NCBI RefSeq assembly: GCF_003729955.1
Contig: NZ_RJTX01000001.1
Coordinates: 992,001 to 1,056,000 of the forward strand
Length of the DNA stretch: 64,000 nt
Direction of reading: 5' to 3'
Source of the DNA: Chryseobacterium daecheongense
GTDB taxonomy: Bacteria; Bacteroidota; Bacteroidia; Flavobacteriales; Weeksellaceae
Under the pieces are notes generated by a model. It was given only the letters and a program-made list of their open reading frames with translations, did not search any database and was not told the origin of the DNA. This document shows, one piece after another, positions 53,838 to 63,121 of the stretch. Positions within the stretch are counted from its first letter, which is position 1. Each line of letters starts with the position of its first letter. The translations under genes were made by a program, and so were the position numbers.

Positions 53838-55307
53838 TCACTGCTTTTTGATCACAGGTAAGCTGATCCCCAATTTATATACGTGATGATATGCTTTTAT
53901 TTCTTCTTTCATCGCCAACAGATAGGCAATACTCAAGTTTATTTTCTCATTTGCCGCCAGAGGTTTCGGATATATAATAAGACACGGAATTTCTTCCCGA
54001 ATTGCCTCAGGAGATTTTTCTTTTACGGTTTTCAGCCTTGCATATCCTGCTACCTGCCGAATATCATTATGAATCTGCCCATAATTATAATGCAGCTTAT
54101 ACTTGGTGTCCACTACCCACTTCTCTTTTTCTGTTCCTATTAAAAAATCAAGGGAATTACCATAAGTAGAAAACTGATAGTTAAAATTTCCGGCTGATAA
54201 ATCCGGATTATCTTTTAAAAATTGGGCATATACATAGAGTTCAAACATTTTGGGCATATCAATCCAAAATGGAGGTGTAGAAATTATTTTGTCCGTAGTT
54301 TTCGTGATGTTATATGAAAATCTTTTTAATATCTGTTGTCCCAGTTTGATGGCATCTTTATATTCCTTGAAAAACGGATTATATTTTAAATGCTTTGTAT
54401 CTTGTACATTCACCTTATTGCTGACGTGATCAAAAGCTGGACGGATGTAATTGATGATCCATGAAATATTCTTTTTATTCTCAAAATATAACATATTGTT
54501 TTCTATGTATTGCAAACAGAATACAAACACTTTCTTCAGGAACTTATTTTCTATGGAATCTTCTCCAAAAACCTCATAGGTACAAACGGTATTGGAAAAA
54601 CGGTTCCTAAAGATATTTTGCTTGATCTGCTTTTCCACCAGGATTTTGCCTTTCACCTTACTTCTGAGATTTTCTTCAACCTTGTAATAGGATTTTTTTA
54701 ATCCTTTTTTCACAATATTCTGCAAAAGTTTCAAAAAACGGACAATTAAAAATGGTGTAAGCCTATCCTGCTCCTGAGTAATAGAAATCTCAGAAGCTTC
54801 CCAATCAATTAAAAGCAAATGATCTGTATGTTGGGCCACATCAACATGGGACATTATCTCCATCAGCATGCTGATATAGTCTACTTCCCATCTATATTCA
54901 TCATTTTTTACCAGCTGTTCCGCCTTTTCATCTATTTTTTTTATTTCTTCCTCTGTAATATGTTCCCTTTCTTCAGAAATAATTGCATCAAAAGATGCAA
55001 TGACCCCCGAATTGACCTTAGGTTCTACCTGGATATACCTTGCTTTTTCTTCACAGATCCAATCAATCCCTACAAAATAATTAGGTTCAAGAAGGATCTC
55101 ATCATTTTTACTGTTGATCTGAAAGCAATGATAATCTTTGTTCTTTTCTCTTTTGAATTTTCTGGGCTCAGTTTTTTTTACATATTCAAAGGTTTCCCTG
55201 GAAAACACAACAGAAACGGTTTCTTCACAAAAGTTTCCATCAGTGTCATTTTCTGAAACTTTAACCGTAATTTTTCCCTTTGTATGTTCCTTTAAAACAA
55301 TGCCCAT
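53838..55307 (-). CDS. McrC-family restriction endonuclease component
   Basis: This 489-residue protein carries the McrC pattern: an N-terminal 'IKKG.V.VE' region, a DUF2357-like segment ('SKVKGKILVEKQIKQNIF', 'VCTYEVFGEDSIENKFLKKV'), and a C-terminal PD-(D/E)xK nuclease with 'DFLIGTEKEKWVVDTKYK', followed by 'DIRQVAGYARL'. McrC is the nuclease of McrBC, which cuts methylated DNA. It starts immediately after the mcrB stop codon. Confidence 0.85.
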   Translation of the reverse strand: MGIVLKEHTKGKITVKVSENDTDGNFCEETVSVVFSRETFEYVKKTEPRKFKREKNKDYHCFQINSKNDEILLEPNYFVGIDWICEEKARYIQVEPKVNSGVIASFDAIISEEREHITEEEIKKIDEKAEQLVKNDEYRWEVDYISMLMEIMSHVDVAQHTDHLLLIDWEASEISITQEQDRLTPFLIVRFLKLLQNIVKKGLKKSYYKVEENLRSKVKGKILVEKQIKQNIFRNRFSNTVCTYEVFGEDSIENKFLKKVFVFCLQYIENNMLYFENKKNISWIINYIRPAFDHVSNKVNVQDTKHLKYNPFFKEYKDAIKLGQQILKRFSYNITKTTDKIISTPPFWIDMPKMFELYVYAQFLKDNPDLSAGNFNYQFSTYGNSLDFLIGTEKEKWVVDTKYKLHYNYGQIHNDIRQVAGYARLKTVKEKSPEAIREEIPCLIIYPKPLAANEKINLSIAYLLAMKEEIKAYHHVYKLGISLPVIKKQ

Positions 55308-57218
55308 TTATAAATGCTCTGTTATAAATTCTTTTATCGGTTTATTTTCATATTCCCCGATTAAGATGCCGTCTCTTTCATATTCCAATAGAATGGGCTT
55401 TACTTCATATTCCATTTTCATTCTGAAAAGTTCATCTCTTCGGATCTCATCGGGTGCATCAGATTTCTTTACGATAAAATAGCTATGCCCAATTTTTACA
55501 CTTTCAATTTCAAATTCCCGGCTTACATTATCTTTATTGAACAATGCCGATATGATATTGAAACCGGTTGTATTGAAATAAATCTTGTCATCATCCTGCA
55601 AATCTCTTGGAGGAATATTCACAAATGCAAATCTCCTTCTGATGGCATAGTCGATATGTCCAACGCTTCGGTCTGCGGTATTCATGGTACCAATAATATA
55701 GAGATTAGGTGGAATAATCAGCTCATGATTATCATCACTCTCATTTTTTAAGGCATATACAGAATTAACGGCTTCTCCTCTATATTCCAACGCATAAATA
55801 AGCTCACCTAAAACAGAGGAAAGATTAGCCCGATTAATCTCATCAATAATCAGTACATAGTCTGAGTAAGGATTTTCATTAGCTTCTTTTGCCAAGCTCG
55901 CCAATACTTTATTTTCCACTTTGTATGCAATGCCTTTATCTGTAGCGTCTGCAATAATTCCTCTTACAAAATCTTCATAAGTATAACTTGGATGAAATTG
56001 GATAATAGTAGGTTCTCTCTTAATGATTTCAGCTTCTGAGTTCCTCATAATCACTCCATCCTGATTAAGGCTAAAGGTTTTAAACAGAAAAGCCATAAAA
56101 TCTAATGGAGTAGCCTTAGAATTAAACTTACTTTTTAATTTGATAAATTCCTCTCTCAGGATCCCGTTAAGCTCTACTGCCGATTTTCCTTTATAATCCC
56201 TTCCCAATATCTTCACCGCATTTTCCAAGGCCTTTTTACCATTGATCGGAAAAAATTCTTCAGGATAATAAGAATTCAGCACTTTTAATACAAAGCTCTC
56301 ACCATATAATTGCAATGCAGTTTCTATATCTTTATTATTGATCAGCTTATCCAATACATTCATCAGTTTTGGAAACAAAGTATAGATTCGCTCATCAGAT
56401 TTCTTAACTACATAATCTTCCTCTGAACGCCCATAATAAATAACATAATTTCCAGACTGCCCCGGAGTGAATTTCCCATACCGTTCCAACCCTCTTTCCA
56501 GCCACCAGCAAAAATTAGTTCTGTTCCCCTTTCCTATGCAATAATCGTCCAGTTCCATATTCTGAAACTGGTCCTTGGGGAAGGCCTTTTGAAATTCCTG
56601 CAGCTTTTTCTCATAACCTGCATTATCGGCAGTCTGCTCGTTTTCATCTTTGAAGAATTTTTCAATTAAAGATTTGGGAGTTACGCCTTCTTTTCCAGTA
56701 TTTAATATGGTATCAGCGATCTCTTTGGCCAATTTTGTTTTACCTGTTCCCGGAGGCCCTTGAAGGATGATCTGCTTTTTATATTTTAGTAATTCTATAC
56801 TATTTTTCATTTTTTCCGTATGATGTATATAAGACAGCCACTGCTTAATAAAACTCAGGGTATCCGTATTATTATATAAAGGGGTTAAAGTACCATTAAA
56901 CCCGATTTGTCTGTTTTTTTCCTTAAAAGATAAAGAATCATCCAGGTCTTTAAAATAAGACAGGACTTTAATCCGGTAATTGATCCCAAAGTCTACCCCG
57001 TTGATCTCTTCCGGGTCTGTAATTTTATGGACGACTTCTACCAGACAATGAGGGTAGCTTCCTTTGTGAATCAAAAGGACATCGCCATGATTCAGTTTTT
57101 CGAAACCGGGACCGGCGTAATCAATATGAGACGTTATTCTATTGTCGGCGATTACTTCGTCAACATGATTTTTTTCGGTTTCACCGTGTCTGATTTGTAG
57201 TTTATAATATCCTTTCAT
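55308..57218 (-). CDS. McrB-family AAA+ restriction ATPase
   Basis: This 636-residue protein begins with an EVE/PUA-like domain (about 1-110) able to recognise modified bases, then a AAA+ domain: Walker A 'LQGPPGTGKTKLAKEIAD', Walker B 'YVLIIDEINRANLSSVLGEL', sensor 'GTMNTADRSVGHIDYAIRRRF' typical of McrB. Between them an insert region of about 200 residues is predicted. McrB feeds GTP/ATP-driven translocation to the McrC nuclease. Here the domain order places the recognition domain at the N-terminus, as in E. coli. Confidence 0.85.
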   Translation of the reverse strand: MKGYYKLQIRHGETEKNHVDEVIADNRITSHIDYAGPGFEKLNHGDVLLIHKGSYPHCLVEVVHKITDPEEINGVDFGINYRIKVLSYFKDLDDSLSFKEKNRQIGFNGTLTPLYNNTDTLSFIKQWLSYIHHTEKMKNSIELLKYKKQIILQGPPGTGKTKLAKEIADTILNTGKEGVTPKSLIEKFFKDENEQTADNAGYEKKLQEFQKAFPKDQFQNMELDDYCIGKGNRTNFCWWLERGLERYGKFTPGQSGNYVIYYGRSEEDYVVKKSDERIYTLFPKLMNVLDKLINNKDIETALQLYGESFVLKVLNSYYPEEFFPINGKKALENAVKILGRDYKGKSAVELNGILREEFIKLKSKFNSKATPLDFMAFLFKTFSLNQDGVIMRNSEAEIIKREPTIIQFHPSYTYEDFVRGIIADATDKGIAYKVENKVLASLAKEANENPYSDYVLIIDEINRANLSSVLGELIYALEYRGEAVNSVYALKNESDDNHELIIPPNLYIIGTMNTADRSVGHIDYAIRRRFAFVNIPPRDLQDDDKIYFNTTGFNIISALFNKDNVSREFEIESVKIGHSYFIVKKSDAPDEIRRDELFRMKMEYEVKPILLEYERDGILIGEYENKPIKEFITEHL

Positions 57219-57228
57219 CTGATCATAT

Positions 57229-57528
57229 TTATAGAATTTCTATTCTATCTTCAAAATGGGACAACAGCATTCTTTCCAAAAGCTGAATGGCTCTTGAGTC
57301 TGCAAATTCACTAGTTCCGCTTGAATGCATCGCAAATTCCAGAATCCCCTTTTGATCATCTATCTGATATTCAAAATAGAAATGATCTTTGTACTGATCG
57401 CCTTTATGGGAGATGATTTGTTTGGTGTCATCATATTCCCAGCTTCGTATTTCGTTCATTATAATTTTGTCATTGATATCATCCCTCAGCTGTTGAGGGT
57501 TTTTAGTGGATACTTTTACAATATTCAT
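57229..57528 (-). CDS. Small protein of unknown function at the start of the McrBC operon
   Basis: This 99-residue acidic protein has no signal or membrane segment ('NEIRSWEYDDTKQIISHKGDQYKDHFYFEYQID'). It ends 10 bases before mcrB, so it is the first gene of the mcrBC transcript. I do not recognise the family. It could be a specificity, regulator or immunity component. Confidence 0.5.
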   Translation of the reverse strand: MNIVKVSTKNPQQLRDDINDKIIMNEIRSWEYDDTKQIISHKGDQYKDHFYFEYQIDDQKGILEFAMHSSGTSEFADSRAIQLLERMLLSHFEDRIEIL

Positions 57529-58172
57529 GGCTTTAGTTATTTTTTATTAGCAAGTTCTTTAGATCTTCATTGATCATGCACAAGCAATCCCCATCCTGAA
57601 CATGGAAATCTATTGCTGATAATTTAGCATTTGATTAAAAGAAAGATCAAGCGTTTTGAGAAACATCCTTTCATAGGACATTGAATAGAGTGGTTGAAAT
57701 AATTTGTTTCATGGTGTTTGATAGTTTTAGAACACAAGTATAAGAATTTTTTTTAATTCATTATTACGGGAAAACGCAATAATGATCCCTTGTTCAATAC
57801 ATTATTTTCTGACTTCAACCCTATAGTATGATAAAATATTCCTTTTTTGCCTATGATCCAATACCTAAATTTAGGTAGAAATAATTACCCTTTTTTCAGG
57901 ATTGATATTTCTCTTATCAGAGAATAAATTTGTAATACCAAATCACAAAATGTTAATTACATACTAAAACAATTAAAAAAAACCTAAAGAGCATCACCCA
58001 AAAAGTTGTTAAAAAAATAATATATAATATTGGTTTTTGAATATGTTTCGGTATAGATCATTATGCCACCACAGCCACCCGATGGGTGGCTGTGGGTTTT
58101 GTATTATCATTGGTATACATTATAAATAATCATTTTATAAATATTATTCATAAAAAAACTTAGCAGTCTTTT
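57529..58172. other. Gap between the McrBC cluster and the lipoprotein genes, with a possible gene remnant
   Basis: This 644-base AT-rich stretch has no complete gene. On the minus strand (about 57538-57630) a 31-codon open piece ends 'DFHVQDGDCLCMINEDLKNL' before a stop; 'GDGDC'-like motifs occur in MBL-fold proteins, so it may be the tail of a lost gene, with low confidence. At 58069-58095 is a strong hairpin. Confidence 0.4.
58069..58095. terminator. Strong orphan hairpin, terminator-like
   Basis: CCACAGCCACCC and GGGTGGCTGTGG form a perfect 12-bp GC-rich stem with a 3-base loop, followed on the plus strand by GTTTTG. No plus-strand gene lies upstream and the minus-strand genes begin well below it, so it may end a small RNA or be a leftover of an excised element. 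Confidence 0.6.
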
Positions 58173-58742
58173 TTATTGTTTAATAAGTGTTATGGTTTTC
58201 TTTTCTGGAAACGTCTGTGTAAATGTATTTGGACATTCACCAACTACAATATCCATATCTGACAAATAAGATATAGTCATTTGATTTGGAGTAGCAGGCT
58301 TTACACGTACATAAACAGTCCCAGAATTAATACATCCTTTTTGATATGGTCCGACAAAATATGCCATATAAGCTTTTAAATCAGGTTGAAACCCTAAACC
58401 AGAAAAACTTGTCTTTTTATCATCTAACTCATTAAAGTTATCAAAAATAGTTAAAGGAAAATTTCCAGGTATTGTTATTCTTGCCCTGCCAACTAATTTA
58501 TCTCTTTTCATGCCCGAATCATCATAAAGCCCCTTTTTAAAATTAAGTTCATAAGTTTTTCCGTCGTATGTTCCTTTCCAAGTTCCTACATATTTATCCA
58601 ACGAATTGTTGATGTCTTTTGCATATGTATATTCAGGACAATTGGAAATTAGTACACATTGAGCTTCTGTTTCCAAAGAAACTATTTGGGATTGACAAGA
58701 AATTGCAAATGTAGAGAGGACGAGTATTAGTAGATTTTTCAT
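58173..58742 (-). CDS. Exported protein, DUF6705-like
   Basis: This 189-residue protein begins with a signal peptide or lipobox ('LLILVLSTFAISCQSQ', Cys possibly lipidated). The motif 'YVGTWKGTYDGKTYELNFKKG' and the following 'KRDKLVGRARITI' match the flavobacterial DUF6705 pattern. I use ATG 58742, which starts the signal peptide; the frame opens at 58766 in the upstream gene. Function is unknown. It is 11 bases after the 58754-60310 gene and forms an operon with it. Confidence 0.6.
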   Translation of the reverse strand: MKNLLILVLSTFAISCQSQIVSLETEAQCVLISNCPEYTYAKDINNSLDKYVGTWKGTYDGKTYELNFKKGLYDDSGMKRDKLVGRARITIPGNFPLTIFDNFNELDDKKTSFSGLGFQPDLKAYMAYFVGPYQKGCINSGTVYVRVKPATPNQMTISYLSDMDIVVGECPNTFTQTFPEKKTITLIKQ

Positions 58743-58753
58743 TTTATTAAAAT

Positions 58754-60310
58754 TTAGTTTGGACAATTTGTTTCTGTTATATCTGTTTTATCAGCATTTA
58801 ATTTAATTTCCGTTGTTATTCCATCTGCATTCATTCTATATAAAGTTATACCTTTTAAGTTCATCTTTTCATCAATATATTTTAAAAATTTAAATTCAAG
58901 TTTTTTTGAATCTCCCAGAAATGCACGTGTATATTCTTTATAAGGTTCTCTATGAGAGTTCAATTGTTCATCAGTAAAGGTTTTAATTTGATATTGGTTT
59001 CCAGTGAACCTAAGTTGATAGTTTTTCATACTGGAAATCATAATACCATAAACATCGCCAAGTGGATGTCCGTTTGTTTGTGCATTCTGAACAAGATCCA
59101 TGAAATACCCTACATCCGCAGGAGACGGAATTTTAATCCCCAACCTTATTCCAGTATCTCCATTAGTTTCGGTAAATTCAAAATCATTGACATGGGTATG
59201 TGCAAAGCCTTTGACATAGGTATTTGTAGCAACCTCTGGCAAGCTTAACGAATTGGCTTGATCAGTAGCACTGGCATTATCTTTATATACATAATCTCCA
59301 CCCCATTTTTGAATATACCCTGTTTCCTTTTTCAACCCCGTTTTATCTTGTAATGTATCCATTCTTTTTTTGAATTCATCATCATTTCTTTGCTCTTTTA
59401 TTTTCTCACAAGGGGTTTTGGGATTCTCACCCAAATTTGGTAGCGTTGGAGTTCCAATTGGGCAGCCATTTATATCCGTCAATCCCGGTTCTGGATTTGA
59501 AGGAATGGTAGAGGTATCACATGGAGGAGCTGTAGCACCACCGCCATCACTTGTATTTCCACTTCCACCGCCACCGCTACTACTTGTACCACCATCAATA
59601 GGTGTACTAGTAATAACATCATCCTGTTCTTCCCAACATCTGAAAGATGTTACAAAATAAGCATTCGGTTTAATAGTTGCTGTACAATTATCCCAATCAT
59701 AGGTGTTATATTGATTGTGTACATGCTCACTACATTCCTGCCAAACAATTTCATTGATATATCCGCAAGCTGTTTTAGCCAATTCTCCACCTCCATTGTA
59801 GGTACCCTTTGTAAGTTCTACAGTCTTTACTTTTTTGGGATCTATTACCTTATTTTGAAGGTAAGCTATCTTTTCCTGTTCTGTAAGATTGTAAGTTACT
59901 AAAAGTTCTCTGTAGCTCCCATCTGGAAGAGGGACTAACAATAAATTTTCCACAGGTGCATCCGTAGGAGCATTTTCTCTGTTGATTCTGAAAGTATAGG
60001 TATGGTAGTTCGGGCCGTTTTCAATATAGATCACATTATCTGTACCAATAGAAACTCCATTTCCATAATTTACTACTTTCCCTGAAGCATCTGTTTTCAT
60101 GCTTTTAAGCCCTATTTCTGCCTTACTTAATTCAGAAACAAGTTTTGATTTGTGTTTACTTTCGTTTAAAGAAATGGTTTTTGAAGTAAGATTGAATTTT
60201 CCTGTATTGTTGTAGGTGTCTTGTTCCGGGAAATGGTCGTTCCGGCAGGAATACAGAACGATTAAGAGGATTACCAATAAAAGTAACCTTGAAATAAAAT
60301 TTCTTTTCAT
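58754..60310 (-). CDS. Lipoprotein with a JAMM-like metalloprotease motif
   Basis: This 518-residue protein has a lipobox ending in Cys ('LIVLYSC' at about residue 22) and a Ser/Gly-rich low-complexity linker in the middle ('GGTSSSGGGGSGNTSDGGG'). Its C-terminal third holds 'KGFAHTHVNDFEFT' and, 22 residues after the second His of HTH, 'SPADVGYF'. That is H-x-H followed by S-x2-D, as in JAMM/MPN metalloproteases, with a longer gap than the usual 7-10. I infer a possible Zn protease domain but see no proof. Upstream of a DUF6705-like gene. Confidence 0.5.
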   Translation of the reverse strand: MKRNFISRLLLLVILLIVLYSCRNDHFPEQDTYNNTGKFNLTSKTISLNESKHKSKLVSELSKAEIGLKSMKTDASGKVVNYGNGVSIGTDNVIYIENGPNYHTYTFRINRENAPTDAPVENLLLVPLPDGSYRELLVTYNLTEQEKIAYLQNKVIDPKKVKTVELTKGTYNGGGELAKTACGYINEIVWQECSEHVHNQYNTYDWDNCTATIKPNAYFVTSFRCWEEQDDVITSTPIDGGTSSSGGGGSGNTSDGGGATAPPCDTSTIPSNPEPGLTDINGCPIGTPTLPNLGENPKTPCEKIKEQRNDDEFKKRMDTLQDKTGLKKETGYIQKWGGDYVYKDNASATDQANSLSLPEVATNTYVKGFAHTHVNDFEFTETNGDTGIRLGIKIPSPADVGYFMDLVQNAQTNGHPLGDVYGIMISSMKNYQLRFTGNQYQIKTFTDEQLNSHREPYKEYTRAFLGDSKKLEFKFLKYIDEKMNLKGITLYRMNADGITTEIKLNADKTDITETNCPN

Positions 60311-60907
60311 TTAATTTTGTGTGTTTTTGCGGTTATAAAAATAATTCTTTTTTGTAATTGAAAAAATATTATTGTGCTTTTTCTCACCATGTAATGAATT
60401 TTCTTTTAACTTATTAAGGCAATACTTGTTCTTTAAGGAGACTTTAAAATTAAATTTTGTGTGTTCATAGTTGTAAGTTATTATTTAAACACTATACAAG
60501 ATATTTTCACAAGGCGACAAACCATGTCATATTATATATTTATGGATTCATTTTATTCAATTGGTTGCAATAATTTAGAAAATAAAAAAGCGTGGAGCTA
60601 TGTCTACTGTTCTGGAGGTACTGGCATACCCGACAAACAAATAAACAAGCCCACGCCAAGCGTGAGCATTGCCTATCCTTGTTTGTCTTTGAAAAGTGCC
60701 AGTTTTCCAGAACAAGAAAGCTAATGCTTTATATTTTTCCGTTAAAATCAGTTGCTAATATATAAATATTTTCACAACTCACTATAATATGAAATGAGAA
60801 TAAATTTTATTTAATATCTAATATAGACACCTTTTCTAAAATAAGAATTTATGAGTTAATAAATTAATTTATTTATATATTGTAATAATTTTTAAAAGCT
60901 AATAATA
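60311..60907. other. Gap before the MazG operon, with a long hairpin
   Basis: This 597-base AT-rich stretch holds a nested hairpin (60609-60713). A plus-strand open frame from 60461 to 60724 runs across it but has no ribosome site or protein-like composition, and I do not call it a gene. Confidence 0.45.
60609..60713. ncRNA. 105-base nested hairpin (structured RNA, MITE-like or recombination element)
   Basis: Four stems nest in order: GTTCTGGA (60609-60616) with TCCAGAAC (60706-60713); ACTGGCA (60620-60626) with TGCCAGT (60697-60703); GACAAACAA (60632-60640) with TTGTTTGTC (60679-60687); CACGC (60652-60656) with GCGTG (60660-60664). All pairs are exact. The element is more GC-rich than its surroundings. 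It has no T tract and no gene crosses it. It might be transcribed, or be a small mobile element; the outer arm GTTCTGG is not an integron GTTRRRY core. Confidence 0.55.
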
Positions 60908-61237
60908 ATGTCAGAAATAAAATCCCTGATAGAAAAAATCAGAAAATTTAATAAGGATAGAGATTGGGAACAATTTCATAATCCAAAAGATTTAGCAATA
61001 GCATTAAATATTGAATCCTCTGAACTTTTAGAATTATTCTTGTGGAAAAGAGATACAGAAGTAAACACTGATAGAGTAAAAGAAGAATTGGCAGATATTT
61101 TCACATTTGCTCTAAATATTGCTGATAAATTTAATTTAGATGTGGTGGAAATTATTGAAGACAAGATGAAAAAAAATGCTGAAAAATATCCTATTGATAA
61201 ATCTAAAGGAACTAGTAAAAAGTATTCAGATCTATGA
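60908..61237 (+). CDS. MazG-like nucleotide pyrophosphohydrolase
   Basis: This 109-residue protein has the MazG/dUTPase alpha-helical fold: 'ALNIESSELLELFLW' (E-E-L-E-L helix) and 'VKEELADIFTFALNIADKF' (EELAD...) with acidic Mg2+ ligands. It would hydrolyse (d)NTPs to monophosphates, as in nucleotide pool clean-up. Its stop codon overlaps the next ATG (ATGA), so the two are co-translated. The region is AT-rich. Confidence 0.8.
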   Translation: MSEIKSLIEKIRKFNKDRDWEQFHNPKDLAIALNIESSELLELFLWKRDTEVNTDRVKEELADIFTFALNIADKFNLDVVEIIEDKMKKNAEKYPIDKSKGTSKKYSDL

Positions 61238-63093
61238 TAGTTTACCATAAAACTAAGCAAGACTTTTCAAGTGATGTGCTTACTAATGCAATTGAAAATA
61301 TTATTTCCTCTCAGATACACTTAAAAACAGGACACAATATATCAGCTAGGGAATTAAGATCCTTTCACAATTCTCTGGGATATATGGATCGTGTACTGAA
61401 TGATCCTCAAATTCCGGAAGATGCCGGTATTTCAATAGAATATCATATTCCCCAGACTTCTAAAAGAGTTGATTTTATTATCACTGGAAGAGATGATGAT
61501 CATGAAAATGTGATAATTATTGAATTGAAGCAATGGGAATCATGTCAATTAACTGACCGTGATGGTATAATACAAACAAGACTTGGAGGTGGAATGGTAG
61601 ATACAAGCCATCCTTCTTATCAAGCTTACTCATATGCTGCTTTATTGAATGGATTTAATGCGACCATTGAGGAAGAGAATATCAGGTTACATCCTTGTGC
61701 TTATCTTCATAATTACGAACCTGATGGAATTATTGACCACACTTTTTATGAATTTTATAATCGAAAAGCTCCTGTTTTCTTAAAACCTGATGCTTTAAAA
61801 TTGCGTGAATTCATTAAAAGGTTTATAAAAAAAGGTGATAATTCTAGCATTATGTTTAGGATTGATAATGGTAAGGTTCGTCCCACTAAGAGTTTATCAG
61901 ATGCACTGAATTCTATTCTTAAAGGCAATAAAGAGTTTCTGATGATTGATGATCAGAAAGTGGTTTATGAAACAGCTAAAAAGATTGCTATAGAATCATC
62001 AGAATCAAATAAAAATGTTATCATTGTTCAGGGAGGAGCAGGTACAGGAAAGTCTGTAGTAGCAATCAATTTATTGGTGGATTTAGTAAAAAGAGGTCAT
62101 TTGGCACAGTATGTCACCAAAACAAGTGCTCCTAGGGAAGTTTATTTTGATAAGTTAAGCAAGGATCTTAAAATGGTTGAGCTTAAGAAACTTTTTGTAG
62201 GAAGTGGTAGTTTTATAAATACACCTCTTAATTCTTTTAAAACATTACTTGTAGATGAAGCCCATAGATTAACTGAAAAAACTAGCTTCCTTCGCAGAGG
62301 AGATAATCAGGTTAAAGAGATTATAAACTCTGCGTTATGTTCAATATTTTTCATTGACGAAGATCAAAGAGTGCATATTGAAGACTATGGTGAAATCAAG
62401 GTAATTGAAGAAATAGCTCTACAGTTAGGGGCTAATGTTCATAAAATGGAATTGGAATCTCAATTCAGATGTAATGGTTCAGATGGCTATATCTCTTGGT
62501 TAGATAATACATTGCAGATAAGAGAAACCGCAAACTATGAATTTAATTCTAAAGATTTTGATTATGAATTCAAAATTTTTGATTCACCTGATGAATTAAA
62601 AGATACTATTGTAAAAAAGAATAAAAAAAATAATAAAGCAAGACTTGTTGCCGGATATTGTTGGGATTGGGTTTCTGATAAAAATCCAGAATTGGATGAT
62701 ATTAAAATAGATGGTTTTGATTTTTCTATGAAATGGAACCTTAAAACATATGGCTCTACTTGGATTATCAATCCTAATTCTGTGAACGAAGTTGGATGCA
62801 TACATACATGTCAAGGTCTAGAGGTCGATTATATTGGGGTTATTATTGGAGATGATTTAATTGTGAGAGATGATCAGGTATTAGTACAACCCTTATCTCG
62901 ATCTAAAATGGACAAATCCATTTTTGGATATAAAAAATTATTAAAAGAAAATCCCCAATATGCTAAAAGTTTAGTTCGATCAATTATCAAAAATACATAT
63001 CGTACATTAATGACAAGAGGAATGAAGGGATGCTACATATATTGTACTGATCATGAAACCAGAGAGTACTTTAAAAAAGCGTTACAAAGCTAA
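61234..63093 (+). CDS. DUF2075 helicase with N-terminal PD-(D/E)xK nuclease-like domain
   Basis: This 619-residue protein has an N-terminal domain with 'RVDFIITGRDDDHENVIIIELKQW' (D...E-x-K, a restriction-endonuclease-like core) and a SF1-type helicase half of the DUF2075 family: Walker A 'VQGGAGTGKSVVAINLL', 'LLVDEAHRL', 'LESQFRCNGSDGY' and 'IHTCQGLEVDYIGVIIGDDL'. It may be a DNA or RNA helicase-nuclease that attacks invading DNA. It lies in an operon with a MazG-like enzyme and an unknown protein, as in several defence islands. Confidence 0.8.
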   Translation: MIVYHKTKQDFSSDVLTNAIENIISSQIHLKTGHNISARELRSFHNSLGYMDRVLNDPQIPEDAGISIEYHIPQTSKRVDFIITGRDDDHENVIIIELKQWESCQLTDRDGIIQTRLGGGMVDTSHPSYQAYSYAALLNGFNATIEEENIRLHPCAYLHNYEPDGIIDHTFYEFYNRKAPVFLKPDALKLREFIKRFIKKGDNSSIMFRIDNGKVRPTKSLSDALNSILKGNKEFLMIDDQKVVYETAKKIAIESSESNKNVIIVQGGAGTGKSVVAINLLVDLVKRGHLAQYVTKTSAPREVYFDKLSKDLKMVELKKLFVGSGSFINTPLNSFKTLLVDEAHRLTEKTSFLRRGDNQVKEIINSALCSIFFIDEDQRVHIEDYGEIKVIEEIALQLGANVHKMELESQFRCNGSDGYISWLDNTLQIRETANYEFNSKDFDYEFKIFDSPDELKDTIVKKNKKNNKARLVAGYCWDWVSDKNPELDDIKIDGFDFSMKWNLKTYGSTWIINPNSVNEVGCIHTCQGLEVDYIGVIIGDDLIVRDDQVLVQPLSRSKMDKSIFGYKKLLKENPQYAKSLVRSIIKNTYRTLMTRGMKGCYIYCTDHETREYFKKALQS

Positions 63094-63121
63094 TATATAA
63101 GAATTACAAAGTAATAACAAT

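Noticed and set aside
60609..60713. Integron attC site as explanation of the hairpin
   Set aside because: The outer arms read GTTCTGG and CCAGAAC, in the wrong orientation and without the GTTRRRY core; no integrase gene is visible.
60461..60724. An 87-codon open frame in the gap before the MazG operon
   Set aside because: No ribosome site, odd composition, and it crosses the nested hairpin, so it is more likely a chance frame.
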